DNA from: Rhinopomastus cyanomelas
Lineage: Eukaryota > Chordata > Aves > Bucerotiformes > Rhinopomastidae
Length of the DNA: 64,000 nucleotides
NCBI GenBank assembly: GCA_013400115.1
Contig: VXBP01003652.1
Span: 1,671,811 to 1,735,810, forward strand
Direction of reading: 5' to 3'
Every line of letters starts with the position of its first letter. Position 1 is the stretch's first letter. Positions 34,915 to 46,274 of this stretch are shown in pieces. The translations under genes were made by a program, and so were the position numbers. The notes beneath the pieces were generated by a model. That model saw only the letters and a list, made by a program, of their open reading frames with translations, was not told where the DNA came from and ran no database searches.

Positions 34915-35732
34915 TGGTGTCAGGACAAAGGCAGAGGTGCTCTCATCACATTTATCTCCAGATCAAGAGGCAGGAATGAAAGCAAACCACTGCTGCACTG
35001 GGGTGAGCCCAGCCACAGCATCTCCAGCGCACAGGGAGGCACAGAAATCTAATTTACTGGGGTCAACTGCTGTTTTTTGAGCAGGGAACAGCTGGCTGCA
35101 GCAGGAGGGGGCAACACCACCCACTTGCTGTAAATTTTAAAGCTGTTCAGAAAGTTACTGCCCCGCACCCCGGAGCATCCATCCACACGCAGCCCTTTGT
35201 TCGCCGCCACGCTAGAGCGGCTCCTCCATCCTCAGCATCTGGGGTCCCAGCACCGCTAACTGGGATTTAATTTGCTCTTGCTAATATTTTCTCCGTGCTA
35301 TTAGGTCATGTTTCCCTTTCCACTCGAAAGGCATCTTCAGCTTCCCGGCAGCATCAAAATTAAAAGAGAAATCATTAGAAAGCAGAAGGCCAGGGCCGTG
35401 CAAATCACACCCCACAGAAGATTATTTCCAAACAATGAAATTAATTGGTGTCATCAGCCACTAGCAGGAAGGCAGAGACAGAGTTTGCATTAAAAAACAC
35501 ACAGGGATTATGACAGCCCCGGCCTCCTCATACATAAAACATTGGATGGCATCATTTTAGCTTATTTTATTATTTTCTAGGCACGAAGGCTTCTCCCCCA
35601 CACAGAGCTGCGGAAGAGAGCTGAAGCACACAGCGAGACAGGGGTAGTGACAGCGCAGCATCACTCTGGCTCTTGCCCACACAGGACAGCTAGGAACCAG
35701 CTCTAGTGGGTTAGCTGCACGGCTTGAGGCAC
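34915..35732. other. Single-copy intronic DNA; candidate conserved block at 35260-35590
   Basis: 35260-35590 is AT-rich with several TAAT/ATTA cores (gggatttaatttgctcttgc, gaaattaattggtgtcatca). No repeat or exon is recognised. Confidence 0.45.
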
Positions 35733-36457
35733 TACAGAATCATCGTGGCTGGAAAGGACCTCCAGGGTCATCGAGTCCAACCTCTCTCCTAGTGTCTGAC
35801 CGCTAGACCATATCCCTAAGCGCTGTGTCCACTTGTTCCTTAAACACCTCCAGGGATGGTGACACCACCACCTCCCTGGGCAATCCATTCCAGCACCTAA
35901 CCACCCTCTCAGTGAAGAACTTCCTTCTAACATCCAATCTAAACTTCCCCTGATGCAACTTGAGGCCATTTCCCTTCGTCCTATCATCACTAATTGGAGA
36001 GAAGAGCCCAACACCAGCCTTGCTAAAACCTCCTTTAAGGTAGTCGTAGAGGGCAATAAGGTCCATAAGGTCCCCTCTCAGTCTTCTCTTCTCCAGACTA
36101 AACAGCCCCAGCTCCCTCAGCCTCTCCTCACAGGACATGTCCTCCAGCCCCTTCACCAACTTGGTTGCCCTTCTCTGGACTCGTTCCAGCACCGTCCTGT
36201 ACTGTGGTGACCAAAACTGGACACAGTACTCGAGGTGCAGTCTCACGAGTGCAGAGGCACAATCACCTCCCTGCTCCTACTGGTCACACCGTTTCTGATA
36301 CAGGCCAGGATGCCATTGGCCCTCTTGGCCACCTGGGCACAGTGCTGGCTCATGTTCAGCGGGCTGTCGATCAACAGCCCCAGGTCCTTCTCCACCAGGC
36401 AGCTCTCCAGAAACATTCCAACTGTCAGAGGACAAGTGCTCCACACCTTGTGCAAGT
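35733..36457 (-). mobile_element. CR1 LINE fragment, family B, longest copy (725 bp)
   Basis: Tail aatcatcgtggctggaaagg, the B-type 3' UTR (ctaagcgctgtgtccacttg) and about 220 codons of the ORF2 C-terminal region, truncated where family A tail 36458 begins. The conserved blocks are unusually complete, so this may be a relatively young B copy. Confidence 0.95.
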
Positions 36458-36464
36458 GAATCAC
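35803..36464 (-). pseudogene. CR1 ORF2 (reverse transcriptase) C-terminal remnant
   Basis: Minus frame 35803-36246 covers HLEYCVQFWSP, LERVQRRATKLVKG, RLRELGLFSLEKRRLRGDL, KLHQGKFRLDV, WNGLPREVVVSPSLEVF and the terminal LRDMV. Upstream codons (VEKDLGLLIDSPLNMSQHC, AKRANGILACI, EVIVPLHS) lie in another frame (36243-36464), so a frameshift falls near 36240. The catalytic reverse-transcriptase palm and the endonuclease are absent, so it is inactive. Confidence 0.9.
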
Positions 36465-36556
36465 AGGACATTAGTGACTGGAAGGGACCTACCTGGAAAC
36501 ATCATCCAATCTCCCTGCCACAGCAGGATCACCTAGATCAAGTCACACAGGAACCT
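36458..36556 (-). mobile_element. CR1 LINE, family A 3' tail
   Basis: aatcacaggacattagtgac to gatcaagtcacacaggaacc, abutting the 5' truncation point of the family B copy. Confidence 0.9.
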
Positions 36557-36710
36557 CCAAACCTCACAGGGCAAATGAATTCCCTGCAGCCCTATAAAGA
36601 TGGGCTGCTCAGACCCAGATGTACTGGTTTCTTTTGGATGTTTGGGATGCAAAGACTTGGCTGTTGTGGCACTTCAGGGAGCAAATCTCACAGCAAACTA
36701 CTCAATCCTA

Positions 36711-37103
36711 GCACAGAATCACAGGGTTGGAAGGGACCTCCAAAGGGCACCCAGTCCAACCCCCCTAAACACAGCAGGGCCAGCACTCACCAGACCAGGT
36801 TGCCCACAGCCCCAGCCAGCCTGACCTTCAATGGCTCCAGTGATGGGGTCTCCACCCTCTCCCTGGGCAGCCTGTTCCAGGGATGCCCCACTCTCAGAGT
36901 GAAGAACCTTTTCCTCATGTCCAGCCACAATCTCCCCCTTTCCAGCTTCAAACCATGGCCCTTCATCCTATCGTTCCCTGCCCTTGGGAACAGCCTTCCC
37001 CAGCCTTCTGACAGCCCCTTTCAGGGACTGGAAGGTCACTACAAGGTTTCCCCTGGAGCCTTTCCCTCTTCAGGCTGAACAACCCCACATAACCCAGGCA
37101 CAA
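36711..37103 (-). mobile_element. CR1 LINE fragment, family C
   Basis: Tail cacagggttggaagggacct, ggccagcactcaccagacca, gatggggtctccaccctctc, agccttctgacagccccttt, caggctgaacaacccc. It is the uninterrupted reference for the copy at 12237. Confidence 0.92.
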
Positions 37104-38077
37104 CCACTGTTCAGCTCCCAGACCCTGAACCAACCACTCTCCTGATCCTCTAAGGATCAGGTTGGGTTCAAAGCATCTTCCTGGGCTGTCCCACCACATC
37201 GAGGTCTGGTTCTGTGGTTCCAGGACTACCCAAACCAGCTACAAACCCATAAAACCTACCCACTGGAGAGAGGCAGACAAGGTCACCAGCTGAGCAGGGG
37301 AAGTGCTGTGGCACTGCCACTGCCACGGCGCTAAAACAAGCCGAGGACGATTAATCCCGCGTCTCCAGAAGGCCTGGATGGATGTGTTTTGCTTCGGAAG
37401 AAAAAGAATAAATAGTAGCCTCGAGTCAGGATAATATTTATTCACATGCTCCACTTTGAAGTTCAAGCCCCGTCGACTTCACGTGGTGTTTGCACACGCA
37501 GAACCTCCTCGAGAAGAGGGGTTTGTGAAACCACAGCCCCGAGCGAGGAGAGGAAGAAAGGAAACTGTTCAAACCCAGGTATTTACCAAGGAAAATAAGC
37601 CTCAGCACCAGGGGAATTATCACTGTCTCTCTAAAACACAAAGGAGCATCTAAACAGGTTTATTCCTGCACCTCCCCCAGACTGTGCAGAGAACAATTCT
37701 CTCAGGTTCAGGGAGCTGAATTTCATGGCAGGAAGAGCAAATCGAGAAGAGCCCAGTTAATCTCCAGGATAAATCCCCAGTTGCCTGGTTTCTGCCATAA
37801 AGAGGGATGTCTTCTACCCTACCATGTCTTCCTGCCATCGCTTGGACTCACTGCCACACTCGCATGAACACCTGGAGGGCTGCAGCAGGGAAACGGGCAG
37901 GATGTGTCTCTCCACATCAGGAGGCAGGAACGTGCTGGGGTTGATGGCAACATGACCACAGCAAAGCCCTGAAAGCACCATCACATCCAGCGTCCCCACA
38001 GCAAAGTGCTTCCCAGCCCCAGAGACCAGGAGCTGCTTGAGGCATGAGTTTTCCCTCTAAGACACTTCCATTGTCTT
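37104..38077. other. Single-copy intronic DNA, nothing recognised
   Basis: 37330-37620 retains CpGs and AT-rich runs (aaaaagaataaatagtagcc). No exon or repeat is recognised. Confidence 0.5.
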
Positions 38078-38603
38078 CACAGAATCACAGAACATTAGGG
38101 AGGGGAAGGGACCTAGAAAGATCATCCAGTCCCATCTCCCCAACACAGCAGGATCACCTAGATCCAGTTGCACAGGAACATGTCCACCAGGCTGATTTTA
38201 AACGGCTCCACAGAAGGAGAATCAACAAACTCCCTGGGCAGCCCCTTCCAAGGACCCTGTCACCCTCACTGGGAAGAAGGTCCTTCCCATATTGAGGTGG
38301 AACCTCCTCTGTTCCTGTTCACACCCATTGCCCTTTGTCCTATTGCTAGATGTCCCTGAGCAGAGCCTGGCTCCATCCTCCTGACACCCACCCTTCACAT
38401 ATTTATCAACATTAATGAGGTCACCCCTCAGTCTCCTTTTCTCCCAGCTCAAGAGCCTCAGCTCCCTCAGCTTTTCCTCCGCAGGGAGATGCTCCACGCC
38501 GTCATCTCTGTGGCTCTGTGCTGGACTCTCTCCAGCAGCTCCGTGTCCTTCTAGATATGAGGTGCCCAGAACAGGACACACTATTCCAGACGCGGTCTCA
38601 CCT
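38078..38603 (-). mobile_element. CR1 LINE fragment, family A, 526 bp
   Basis: 3' UTR plus about 140 ORF2 codons. The minus frame 38222-38794 shows LRELRLLSWEKRRLRGDLIN, VDKYVKGGCQEDGARLCSG and GCEQEQRRFHLNMGRTFFPV. It truncates near gacgcggtctcacc. Confidence 0.94.
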
Positions 38604-38920
38604 TCACCAGCCACAGGCTGGGCAATGAGGCAGCAGCTTTCCCCAGCCACCCTCAGCACCTGAGCTCCAAATTTGAGGTCACAAGGTGGAAAACCCTGGT
38701 GAGGTTTGCACAGCACATGCCAAAGAGCACAAGAGCAAACAGCCCAGCCTTCTCCAAGCAGACCTACCGCGAGGGTCACACTGCAAAGAGCCACCTTTTA
38801 GCTCCCTCCTTACCCCCAAAAAGCAGGGAACGGGGTTTTATTTCCCCCAAATATATTCCAAGCACACCCCAGACAATCACCAGCACCCAAACTCCTCTCC
38901 AGTTCACCTCCAAACACCCG

Positions 38921-39004
38921 ACTTGGTCTAGGTGATCCTGCCGTGTCAGGGGGATCGGACTGGATGATCTTTCGAGGTCCCTTCCAATCCCTAATGATTC
39001 TATG
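38921..39004 (+). mobile_element. CR1 LINE, family A 3' tail
   Basis: acttggtctaggtgatcctg (last ORF2 codons and stop) to taatgattctatga. Confidence 0.93.
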
Positions 39005-39635
39005 AAAAGAAAGTTTCCCTCCCCATCTCCTGCATCTCTTATCTCTCTCCAAGGGTCTTCTGACCAACTTTACTCAACACATGGGCAAAGCAGGAGGCTG
39101 AGTTACAGCCAGATAATGAACTCCTCTGGGTAATAAGGTCTCTTACCCGACCTTTCCTCCAGTCGGGTGACTCATATTTATAGTCATGCTTCATTTTGCC
39201 TTAAGTGTGCCCTTGTTATGCCATTTACTCATTTATGTTGCAGGAGAGAATAGGGGGAAAATGGATTTAATGGAGCTAGAAATAGAAGGCAGCGAAACCA
39301 CAAAAATCTCCAGACCTGCTTGTCCTTCAGACAGCAACAGGAATTCGCCGCGACTTGCCTCCATCGATTGCTCAGCCTCTTTACAAGGCTAAGACGGAGC
39401 TGGAGAGGCGTCTGGGAAAAGCAAGTGCCTCAAGTGAGATGGTTTTTGGCTGCTTGACACCCCTGTAACACGTGGTGCAAACACAAGTGTCTGCTGCAGC
39501 TCGTGCTGAGGCTTCACAGAACCCGATGGCTCCCCTGGACCTGCACAGGACAACTGCTTTCAAAGAGCTTTCTCCAGCATCACCACCTACCGCCCCAAAG
39601 GCTGAAGCTATTTCTGTCTGCTCCCAGGGCTTTAA
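39005..39635. other. Single-copy intronic DNA; AT-rich block at 39150-39310
   Basis: catatttatagtcatgcttc and catttactcatttatgttgc stand out as AT-rich single-copy sequence. No exon is recognised. Confidence 0.45.
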
Positions 39636-39692
39636 CAGAATCATTAGGGATTGGAAGGGATCTTGAAAAATCATCTAGTCCAATCCCCCTGA
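39636..39692 (-). mobile_element. CR1 LINE, family A 3' tail
   Basis: cagaatcattagggattgga to gtccaatccccctgat. A second tail in the same orientation starts 20 bp on. Confidence 0.9.
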
Positions 39693-39712
39693 TTTCAGCA
39701 CTGCCCCTTCAG

Positions 39713-39892
39713 AGAATCACAGAACATTAGGGATTGGAAGGGACCTCAAAAGATCATCTAGTCCAACCCACGGCAGGACCACCTAGATCCAGCTGCAGAG
39801 GAACACGTCCAGGTGGGTTTGAAACATCTCCAGAGAAGGAGACTCCACAACCCCCCTGGGCAGCCTCTTCCAGGGCTCTGTCACCCTGACCT
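39713..39892 (-). mobile_element. CR1 LINE fragment, family A
   Basis: Tail with a short deletion (gtccaacccacggcaggacc), then tctccagagaaggagactcc and the first ORF2 codons from the stop. Confidence 0.93.
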
Positions 39893-40312
39893 TGTGTTTT
39901 GAAGGTCCCTGCCCAAGAAGCCCAAAGCTGAGAATCCCTGGCCACAGAGCAGCATCCCCTTTGTGTGCACGCACAGCCTGCTCTGGGTCAGCTTTCTTCA
40001 CCTTCCTCTGCTTTTCAACTTCTCCTCTGATCAAGGATAAAACTGATTAGCTGCACAAATGCTGTGATAAGGTGGTTGAGGCTCTACTGCTCCTCTGAAG
40101 GGTAACTGGTCTTCTGTGAGCCATTGACCACGAAGAGGCACATTACAAGAAGCCAGCAGGTGCACCAAGTGCTCCTTCAAGGGACAATTAAACCCCTTTA
40201 TGTACCAGAAAATGACTGTGGAGGTGGGAGAGGCTGCCCACAGCCCTGGTGAGCATCACTGCATCTGCAGAGAGGAGGTGGGCAGCACACCCAGCACCAA
40301 AGAGCAGAAACA
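39893..40312. other. Single-copy intronic DNA, nothing recognised
   Basis: No exon or repeat is seen. Confidence 0.5.
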
Positions 40313-40400
40313 ATCACAGAGTCACAGGACATTAGGGTTTGGAAGGGACCTCAAACGATCATCCAGTCCAGTCCCCCTGCCACAGCAGGATCACCTAGAA
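40313..40400 (-). mobile_element. CR1 LINE, family A 3' tail
   Basis: cacagagtcacaggacatta to gcaggatcacctagaa. Confidence 0.92.
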
Positions 40401-41469
40401 GAACTGAGTTGTCATCTCACCGTGGCTCTGTCCTCTCCACTGCCCAACCCAACCACCAGTCCCAGGGCTCTGCCAGCAGTGGAGAGCCTTTGGGATGAAT
40501 TCTTGCTCCCTGGCAAAGCCACTGCAGCCCCCAGTCTGTCCTGCAGGGAGAATTCCTGAGAGGTTTGATGGTAAAGGAGGAGACTTCAGGGTAGTCCAAA
40601 CCACCAGCACTTCAGCCCAGTGCCCAGGTCCTTCTCCTGTCACGAGCACAACCCACAGGCAGGAAAACCACCTCTTCCACCCATTCCTGCTCCCTCTTCC
40701 AGGACCTGCTGCTCCAGCCTCAAGGCTGCAAATGGAGGGATGAGGGGAAACCAGTCAGAAATGACCTGTAATTGCACAGCACGAATCTGCTGTGTGGACC
40801 TACCACAAGTGCTCTGGAACCAGGAGATGGTCCAAAGCTGCCCAGTCTCTCATGTTATGATGAAAACCTCCTCTCTGGCATTCGCCCTACAGCCTCAGCC
40901 CCAGGAATGCTGCAACTACTTGGCAACCGAGCGCTCAGGTTTATTTTTCACTTCCAGCCTTCTGCAACAGCAGCTGAAGCCCGAAGCTCCACCCGGGTGC
41001 TCCCTGCTCGTTTTCAAAAGAGGCTTCTAGAAATGACCCTGTAGTGGAGCTATTTTTCAAAGAAATAACCTGCTCTGACGGCACCTCGGTCATACACCCT
41101 GAGCTCTCTGCAACATCAGCAGGTGACTGCACAGGAGGCACAAGAGTCTGCTGCAAGTTCTTGTGACAGTAGCCCGGGAGCAGAAGGTCCACGCAGAGTC
41201 AGCAGGACCCTCCCCACTCATGGGACAGCAATTGTGAGGAAGCAAAGGACACAACCACAAATATCCCTGCTCCAAGCAGGGTTCAAGGCTCAACCTCCCC
41301 AAACCCCTCAGCCTGACAAGTCCTTCCCTGAGGTACCTGCTGAGCTGCTGCTCTCAGAGCCCTGTATCCCTGGCTGTCCCAGTTTACCCCCAAAAAAGTA
41401 CCTCTGGCACCTCATCAGTGTCAACACACATCAGTGGGACCCCTGCAGACAGGAGTTAACCCTTCATCC
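40401..41469. other. Single-copy intronic DNA, nothing recognised
   Basis: Overlapping frames of up to 136 codons occur with no family resemblance. Confidence 0.5.
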
Positions 41470-41577
41470 TCACTTGGACATGTTCCTGTGTGACTTGGTC
41501 TAGGTGATCCTGCTCTGGCAGGGGGACTGGACTGGATGATCTTTTCAGGTGCCTTCCAATCCCTAATGTTCTGTGAT
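41470..41577 (+). mobile_element. CR1 LINE, family A 3' end
   Basis: Last ORF2 codons (cacttggacatgttcctgtg, tgacttggtctag) through the 3' UTR to gttctgtgatg. Confidence 0.93.
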
Positions 41578-42451
41578 GCTCCCCAAATCCCTGCCTCATT
41601 TTCTCCCCTTTTCCACCTCCCACTGGCATTTAGGATCCCCAGCCAACGGGATAACCGGCACACCGCTGTCACCCCGGAAAGGTGGAGGAGAAGGTCTGAT
41701 CGGAACACGGCCAGCACCAATGGCCAAGCGGCTGCGAGGGGGCAACGTCATTGGTGCACAAATGGAATCTGCCACGAGGCATTTTAAGAGTCAATTCTTC
41801 ACACTCCAGTAATTAGAACAATATTATGAAAAAATGAGCGAGGGACAGGGCAGGAGGCAGCTCACACACTGCGACTTGGCTGCTGGAGGACACGGGCTGA
41901 GCAAACAAACAGAGTCAAGTGAAGCCTCCAGGCAAAGGGTCCTTCGCATGACTCCCTGCAGGTTGAATCGAACCCAAAAGTTCATCCACTTCCAACCGTA
42001 GATTTCCCTCTGCATGGGGGGTGGGGTTTGAATTATAGTTCGTATTGAGATCAAATATGGGCCAACAATCCTGACCCTGCTTCCTTCTTCACCTCAAAAA
42101 TGCCATCGAGGTTAACAACAGGGTTTTTTTTCCCCCCTCCAGGCCAACACATTCAATTCAAGGTCCTGCTGCAGACTCTCCCAGTGACTAATGAATCTGT
42201 GGATGACCCAAGCCATCGTAACAGTCTAAGCCTGTTGAGCACTCAGTCCCAAAACACAGAATCCTACAGAGGAGCTCTGCACTAGCTCTGTAAAAACTAG
42301 GGCACCCCAAATCGTTGTAGTAAAATTATCTCCCCATCCAGCATCTACTGTAACGGGATGAAACATCCCAGCTGAAAGAGAGAACAGAACCAAACAAACC
42401 TAGTCGCTGGTGGATCCATCACTAGCATCTCCCCAGCTGCTCTACAGGGAA
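41578..42451. other. Single-copy intronic DNA with an inverted CCAAT pair
   Basis: 41640-41830 retains CpGs and contains the inverted repeat listed separately. A T/C homopolymer run lies at 42123-42137. No exon or interspersed repeat is recognised. Confidence 0.45.
41714..41757. promoter_or_regulatory. Inverted CCAAT pair (possible NF-Y sites)
   Basis: gcaccaatg (41714-41722) and its exact reverse complement cattggtgc (41749-41757) are separated by 26 bp. The right arm overlaps a CRE-half-like acgtca. The regulatory role is an inference. Confidence 0.3.
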
Positions 42452-42942
42452 CAGAACACAACAGAACATTAGGGACTGGAAGGGACCTTGAAAGATCAGC
42501 CAGTCCAATCCCCCTGACACAGCAGGATCACCTAGAACCAGTCGCACGGGAACATGTCCAGGTAGGTTTTAAATGTCTCCAGAGAAGGAGACTCCACAAC
42601 CCCCTGGGCAGACCCTTCCAGGGCTCTGTCACCCTCACTGAGAAGAAGGTCCTTCTCATATTGATGTGGAACCTCCTCTGTTCCAACTCACACCCACTGC
42701 CCCTTGTCCTATCATTAGATGCCCCTGAGCAGAGCCTCTGCTCCATCCTCCTGACACCCACCCTTCACATATTGATCAACATTCATGGGGTCACTCCTCA
42801 GTCTCCTTTTCTCCCAGCTCAAGAGCCCCAGCTCCCTCAGCCTCTCCCTCATCAGGGAGATGCTCCCCTCCCTTCACCATCTCTGTAGCCCTGCACTGGG
42901 CTCTCTCAAGCAGCTCCGTGTCCCTCTGGAGCTGAACTCTGG
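42452..42942 (-). mobile_element. CR1 LINE fragment, family A, 491 bp
   Basis: Tail through ORF2 C-terminus. The minus frame 42528-42761 shows NDRTRGSGCELEQRRFHINM. The second part shows DTELLERAQCRATEMVKGG. It has a 1-bp shift in the PRGVVES region. Truncated at tctggagctgaactctgg. Confidence 0.94.
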
Positions 42943-44113
42943 ACTTGCCGCTGCTCTCCCGTGTCCCACTCTGGTGTGGTGTGGCCACGTGCAGAGCCCC
43001 CACAGCCAGCTCAGACAAGTCATTTCCAGGAGCCAGGACATTCATGAGGAGCAGTTAATTTGCTGTGCAAACGCAGCCCGTGCAAAGACAGCCTGTGAGC
43101 AGGGCTGATGTGTGGGGCTCCACACAGACGCTGCACAATGGTTATTCAGATCTGCTGGAAGTGGGACTTTGCCAGTTCAGTTCACATCTGCAACCGACTG
43201 TGATCTCAGCTCTGCTGCTGGAGCACAGAGGTCCTTTTGATAAACCTCCACACACAGGGGCTAGCACACGACTTCCGCATGAGAGAAGCGTATTCCATTT
43301 ATTTTCATCATCTTTACAGTCCACTGGCTTGGAAGAGTTTCTCTTTGCCATCAGAGGGCTGCTGCACCCCACAAGGGTCAGGTACACGGCTGGGAGAGCA
43401 GACAGCAGCGCTCCTGAGCATCCTGGTTCTCCAAGAACTTCTTCTCATTTAGTCTTCCAGCACAAACCTCCAGCTGCTTTGTCTCTTGCATGTGTCAGGG
43501 AACAGCAGGTTGCCACAGGAGTCCCTTGATATCACAACCCAGTGCTTGTACAAAGCCAAGAGAGAGAGACAGAAGAGGGCACCTGTACATCCATGGTGTC
43601 TCCAAGGATCACACGATGCAAATAGCTGTGGAGAGTTCTCCCTACTCTTTAAATGTCTTCAAGTTGACTCTTAAAGGATGTGAGAGCCACAGGTCTGCGC
43701 ACAGGACTGTCTCTGCTCCTCTGTCACTGTTCTGCAGGGTCTGGACACACTGCTGCTGCTTGGGCCACATCCACACCAACTCTTCAGACAGCATAGAATG
43801 CAAGTGTGGTGTAAGGTGTCCTCTCTGCTCCATCATGTTCAGGCTTCAGCCTGTGGCAGAGCTACTGAGCATCACGCTGTAGCTCTGAGACCCTTCGAGC
43901 ACTTCAAGCCAGAGGGATGCTCCAGAGCCACCTCAAGTCAGGGGTGGCAAATGGAAGAGGTGGAGAGCTGGAAGGTGGAGAGTGGCAGGAGCAGCAGAGA
44001 AGGTGCTTTTCATCAGCAGTTCTTTCATCAGTAGTTTTCCTCAACATTAAGGCAAAAAGATGAAGCCCTGTTCTAGGATTAGGATGGGAAATGCTGCTGT
44101 CACCACTCCGACT
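42943..44113. other. Single-copy intronic DNA, nothing recognised
   Basis: Overlapping frames of up to 154 codons occur with no family resemblance. Confidence 0.5.
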
Positions 44114-44186
44114 CCCAGAACATCAGGGATTGGAAGGGACCTTGAAAGATCATCTGGTCCAGTTCCCTCCCCACAGAACACAGGAA
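44114..44186 (-). mobile_element. CR1 LINE, family A 3' tail, degraded
   Basis: cagaacatcagggattggaa to gatcatctggtccagttccc, then broken sequence. Confidence 0.85.
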
Positions 44187-45976
44187 CTTCTTGCACTGGT
44201 CTGTGTGTTACTTCCAACCCACTTGCCCATCGCTCCTGCCCCTCAAGTATTAAGCACCTTTTTCAAAACTTAAGTAACAGGCTGTGAGATCCCCACCATC
44301 TGTCAGCCACGGAGAAACCTCCACCACAGCTCCTTCGGTCTCTCCCACGCAAGCCTTCCTCATTAAGCAGGAACGACTGCGAGCGGTTCCCGAGTCCACA
44401 CTGGCTCAGAAACCCCCCAAATTACTCACAACGGGGCTGGAACAGAAACCCCTGACAAATGCAGCTCAGTGCACTGTGTCCACATCATTAGCTGCACCCG
44501 GGGTGCATTAATGCTGCCTCCTTGCTACCATGATTATGCTTTAATACGTAATTAGTAAGAAGAGAAGGATGTCAAAGAGGACGATGTCTCACTTACACGA
44601 ACACCATTAGGACAGGGTGTAAATGAACCAGCAGCAGCATCACCATCTGAGGCTCATTAACTGGAGCAGCAGAGCTCAGAGGGGCAGCAAAGGTGGCTGC
44701 CCCTCTGCAGGTATGGCCATGGGGTGCAGGGCCACACTCGCCACCAACACACCCCATCACCCCTCCTCTGCCAGGTCCTGAGCCGGGCAAGGGAAGGTCT
44801 GCCAGGGCTGGAAAATACAAAGGTATCTGACCCCGAGAGAAACGCTCACGTGTTTCCAGAGAACACTGACACCTCAGATAGTTAACCCCCCACCACCACC
44901 CTTGCAGATGGTTTTTAGATATCTCGGTCATCCCAGCCTCACCCGAGGTGGTTACTGAGAAGCTTTTTCACACCTGTCCACAGCAAAGTGCTCCCCATCA
45001 GCAGCTGCAGCCCTGTGACCCCCTGGCTCCTCACAGATTGACAGACCTGACATCCCACAGCTCCAGGCTACTCCTGAGTTTTCCAGCCCTCTCTATCCTC
45101 CACACACGTGCACCCCAGTGCTGGCAGGTGGGAGGAATCCCAGACATATAGGAAGGTCTGAAGAAGTATTTCATTTCTGAAGGAAAAGGGAAGAAGAACC
45201 CAACCTCCAGACCCCCTCTGGAAGCTCTCCAGCTCTCCAAGCCCAAACAAGCAGCCTGTTCTGACAGCCAGGGGAACGAAACAGCCTGTGATGATGCTTT
45301 TTGTTCTCCCCTTTAACTTTCTCCCATGAAGAAGTGCAGGAGGGAGTCAGGAGGCCTCCTCATTGTCCCCAGGCAAGTGCAGCTCTTGTTTCTAAAGCTG
45401 TCCCTGGAGGTGGACAGGACCCACCAGTTGCAGCACCAGCAAGTTCAAGTCTCACCAAACTCAAGAGACTCAGAAAAGACCAAGACTAAGGGACAGCCGT
45501 GGCTGCACCCAGCATACCCTGACACAGCCCAGCTCTGCTGAGGTTTCACCAGTTTTTTTGCTGCACTGTTTATTTGCTGTGAAATATCAACACTTTTTCC
45601 AGCAGGACTGTCCCAACACAAAACACCCACCTAGCAGGAGTACAGGGTGCCTTGGACTCATCACCCAAAGCCCATCTCCCTCCAATCACCCCAGTCCTGG
45701 TTACCTTGAGTACTGGTGATGGTGGAGTTTGGCTGTGTCCATGGTTTTGAGGCCAATAGTTTCACTTTCAGCCCATTTTGCTAAGCCACATGTTCATCTC
45801 CTTCATGACTTGTTAATGATTATTTGCAACCAGAGTGTTTGGCCTTGGGACAGCCCCACCATCAGATGCTGCAGCACCAAGAGGCTTGAAAACCCTGCAC
45901 GTTTTAATGAAGAAATAGAAGAGCTCATTGGAAAAACAGAGATTCCTTTTATTCCAAGGTTCCCTTCAGTTCTATT
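44187..45976. other. Single-copy intronic DNA, 1.8 kb; candidate conserved block at 44470-44600
   Basis: 44470-44600 (gtgcattaatgctgcctcct, gctttaatacgtaattagta) is AT-rich with several TAAT cores. I recognise nothing in the rest. Confidence 0.45.
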
Positions 45977-46274
45977 ACAGAATCACAGGACATTAGGGAT
46001 TGGAAGGGACCTCAAAAGATCATCCACTCCAATCCCCCTGACACAGCAGGACCAACCAGGCAAAGTCACACAGGAACACATCCAGGTGGGTGTCTCCAGA
46101 GAAGGAGACTCCACAACCCCCCCTGGGCAGCCCCTGCCAGGGCTCTGTCACCCTCACTGGGAACAAGTTCCTTCTCACATTGATGTGGAACCTCCCTCTG
46201 TTCCAGCTCACACCCATTGCCACTTGTCCTATCATTAGATGCCCCTGAGCAGAGCCTGGCTCCATCCTCATGAC
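45977..46274 (-). mobile_element. CR1 LINE fragment, family A
   Basis: Tail, a 3' UTR with a small deletion (gtgggtgtctccagagaagg) and ORF2 codons to cctggctccatcctcatgac. Confidence 0.93.
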
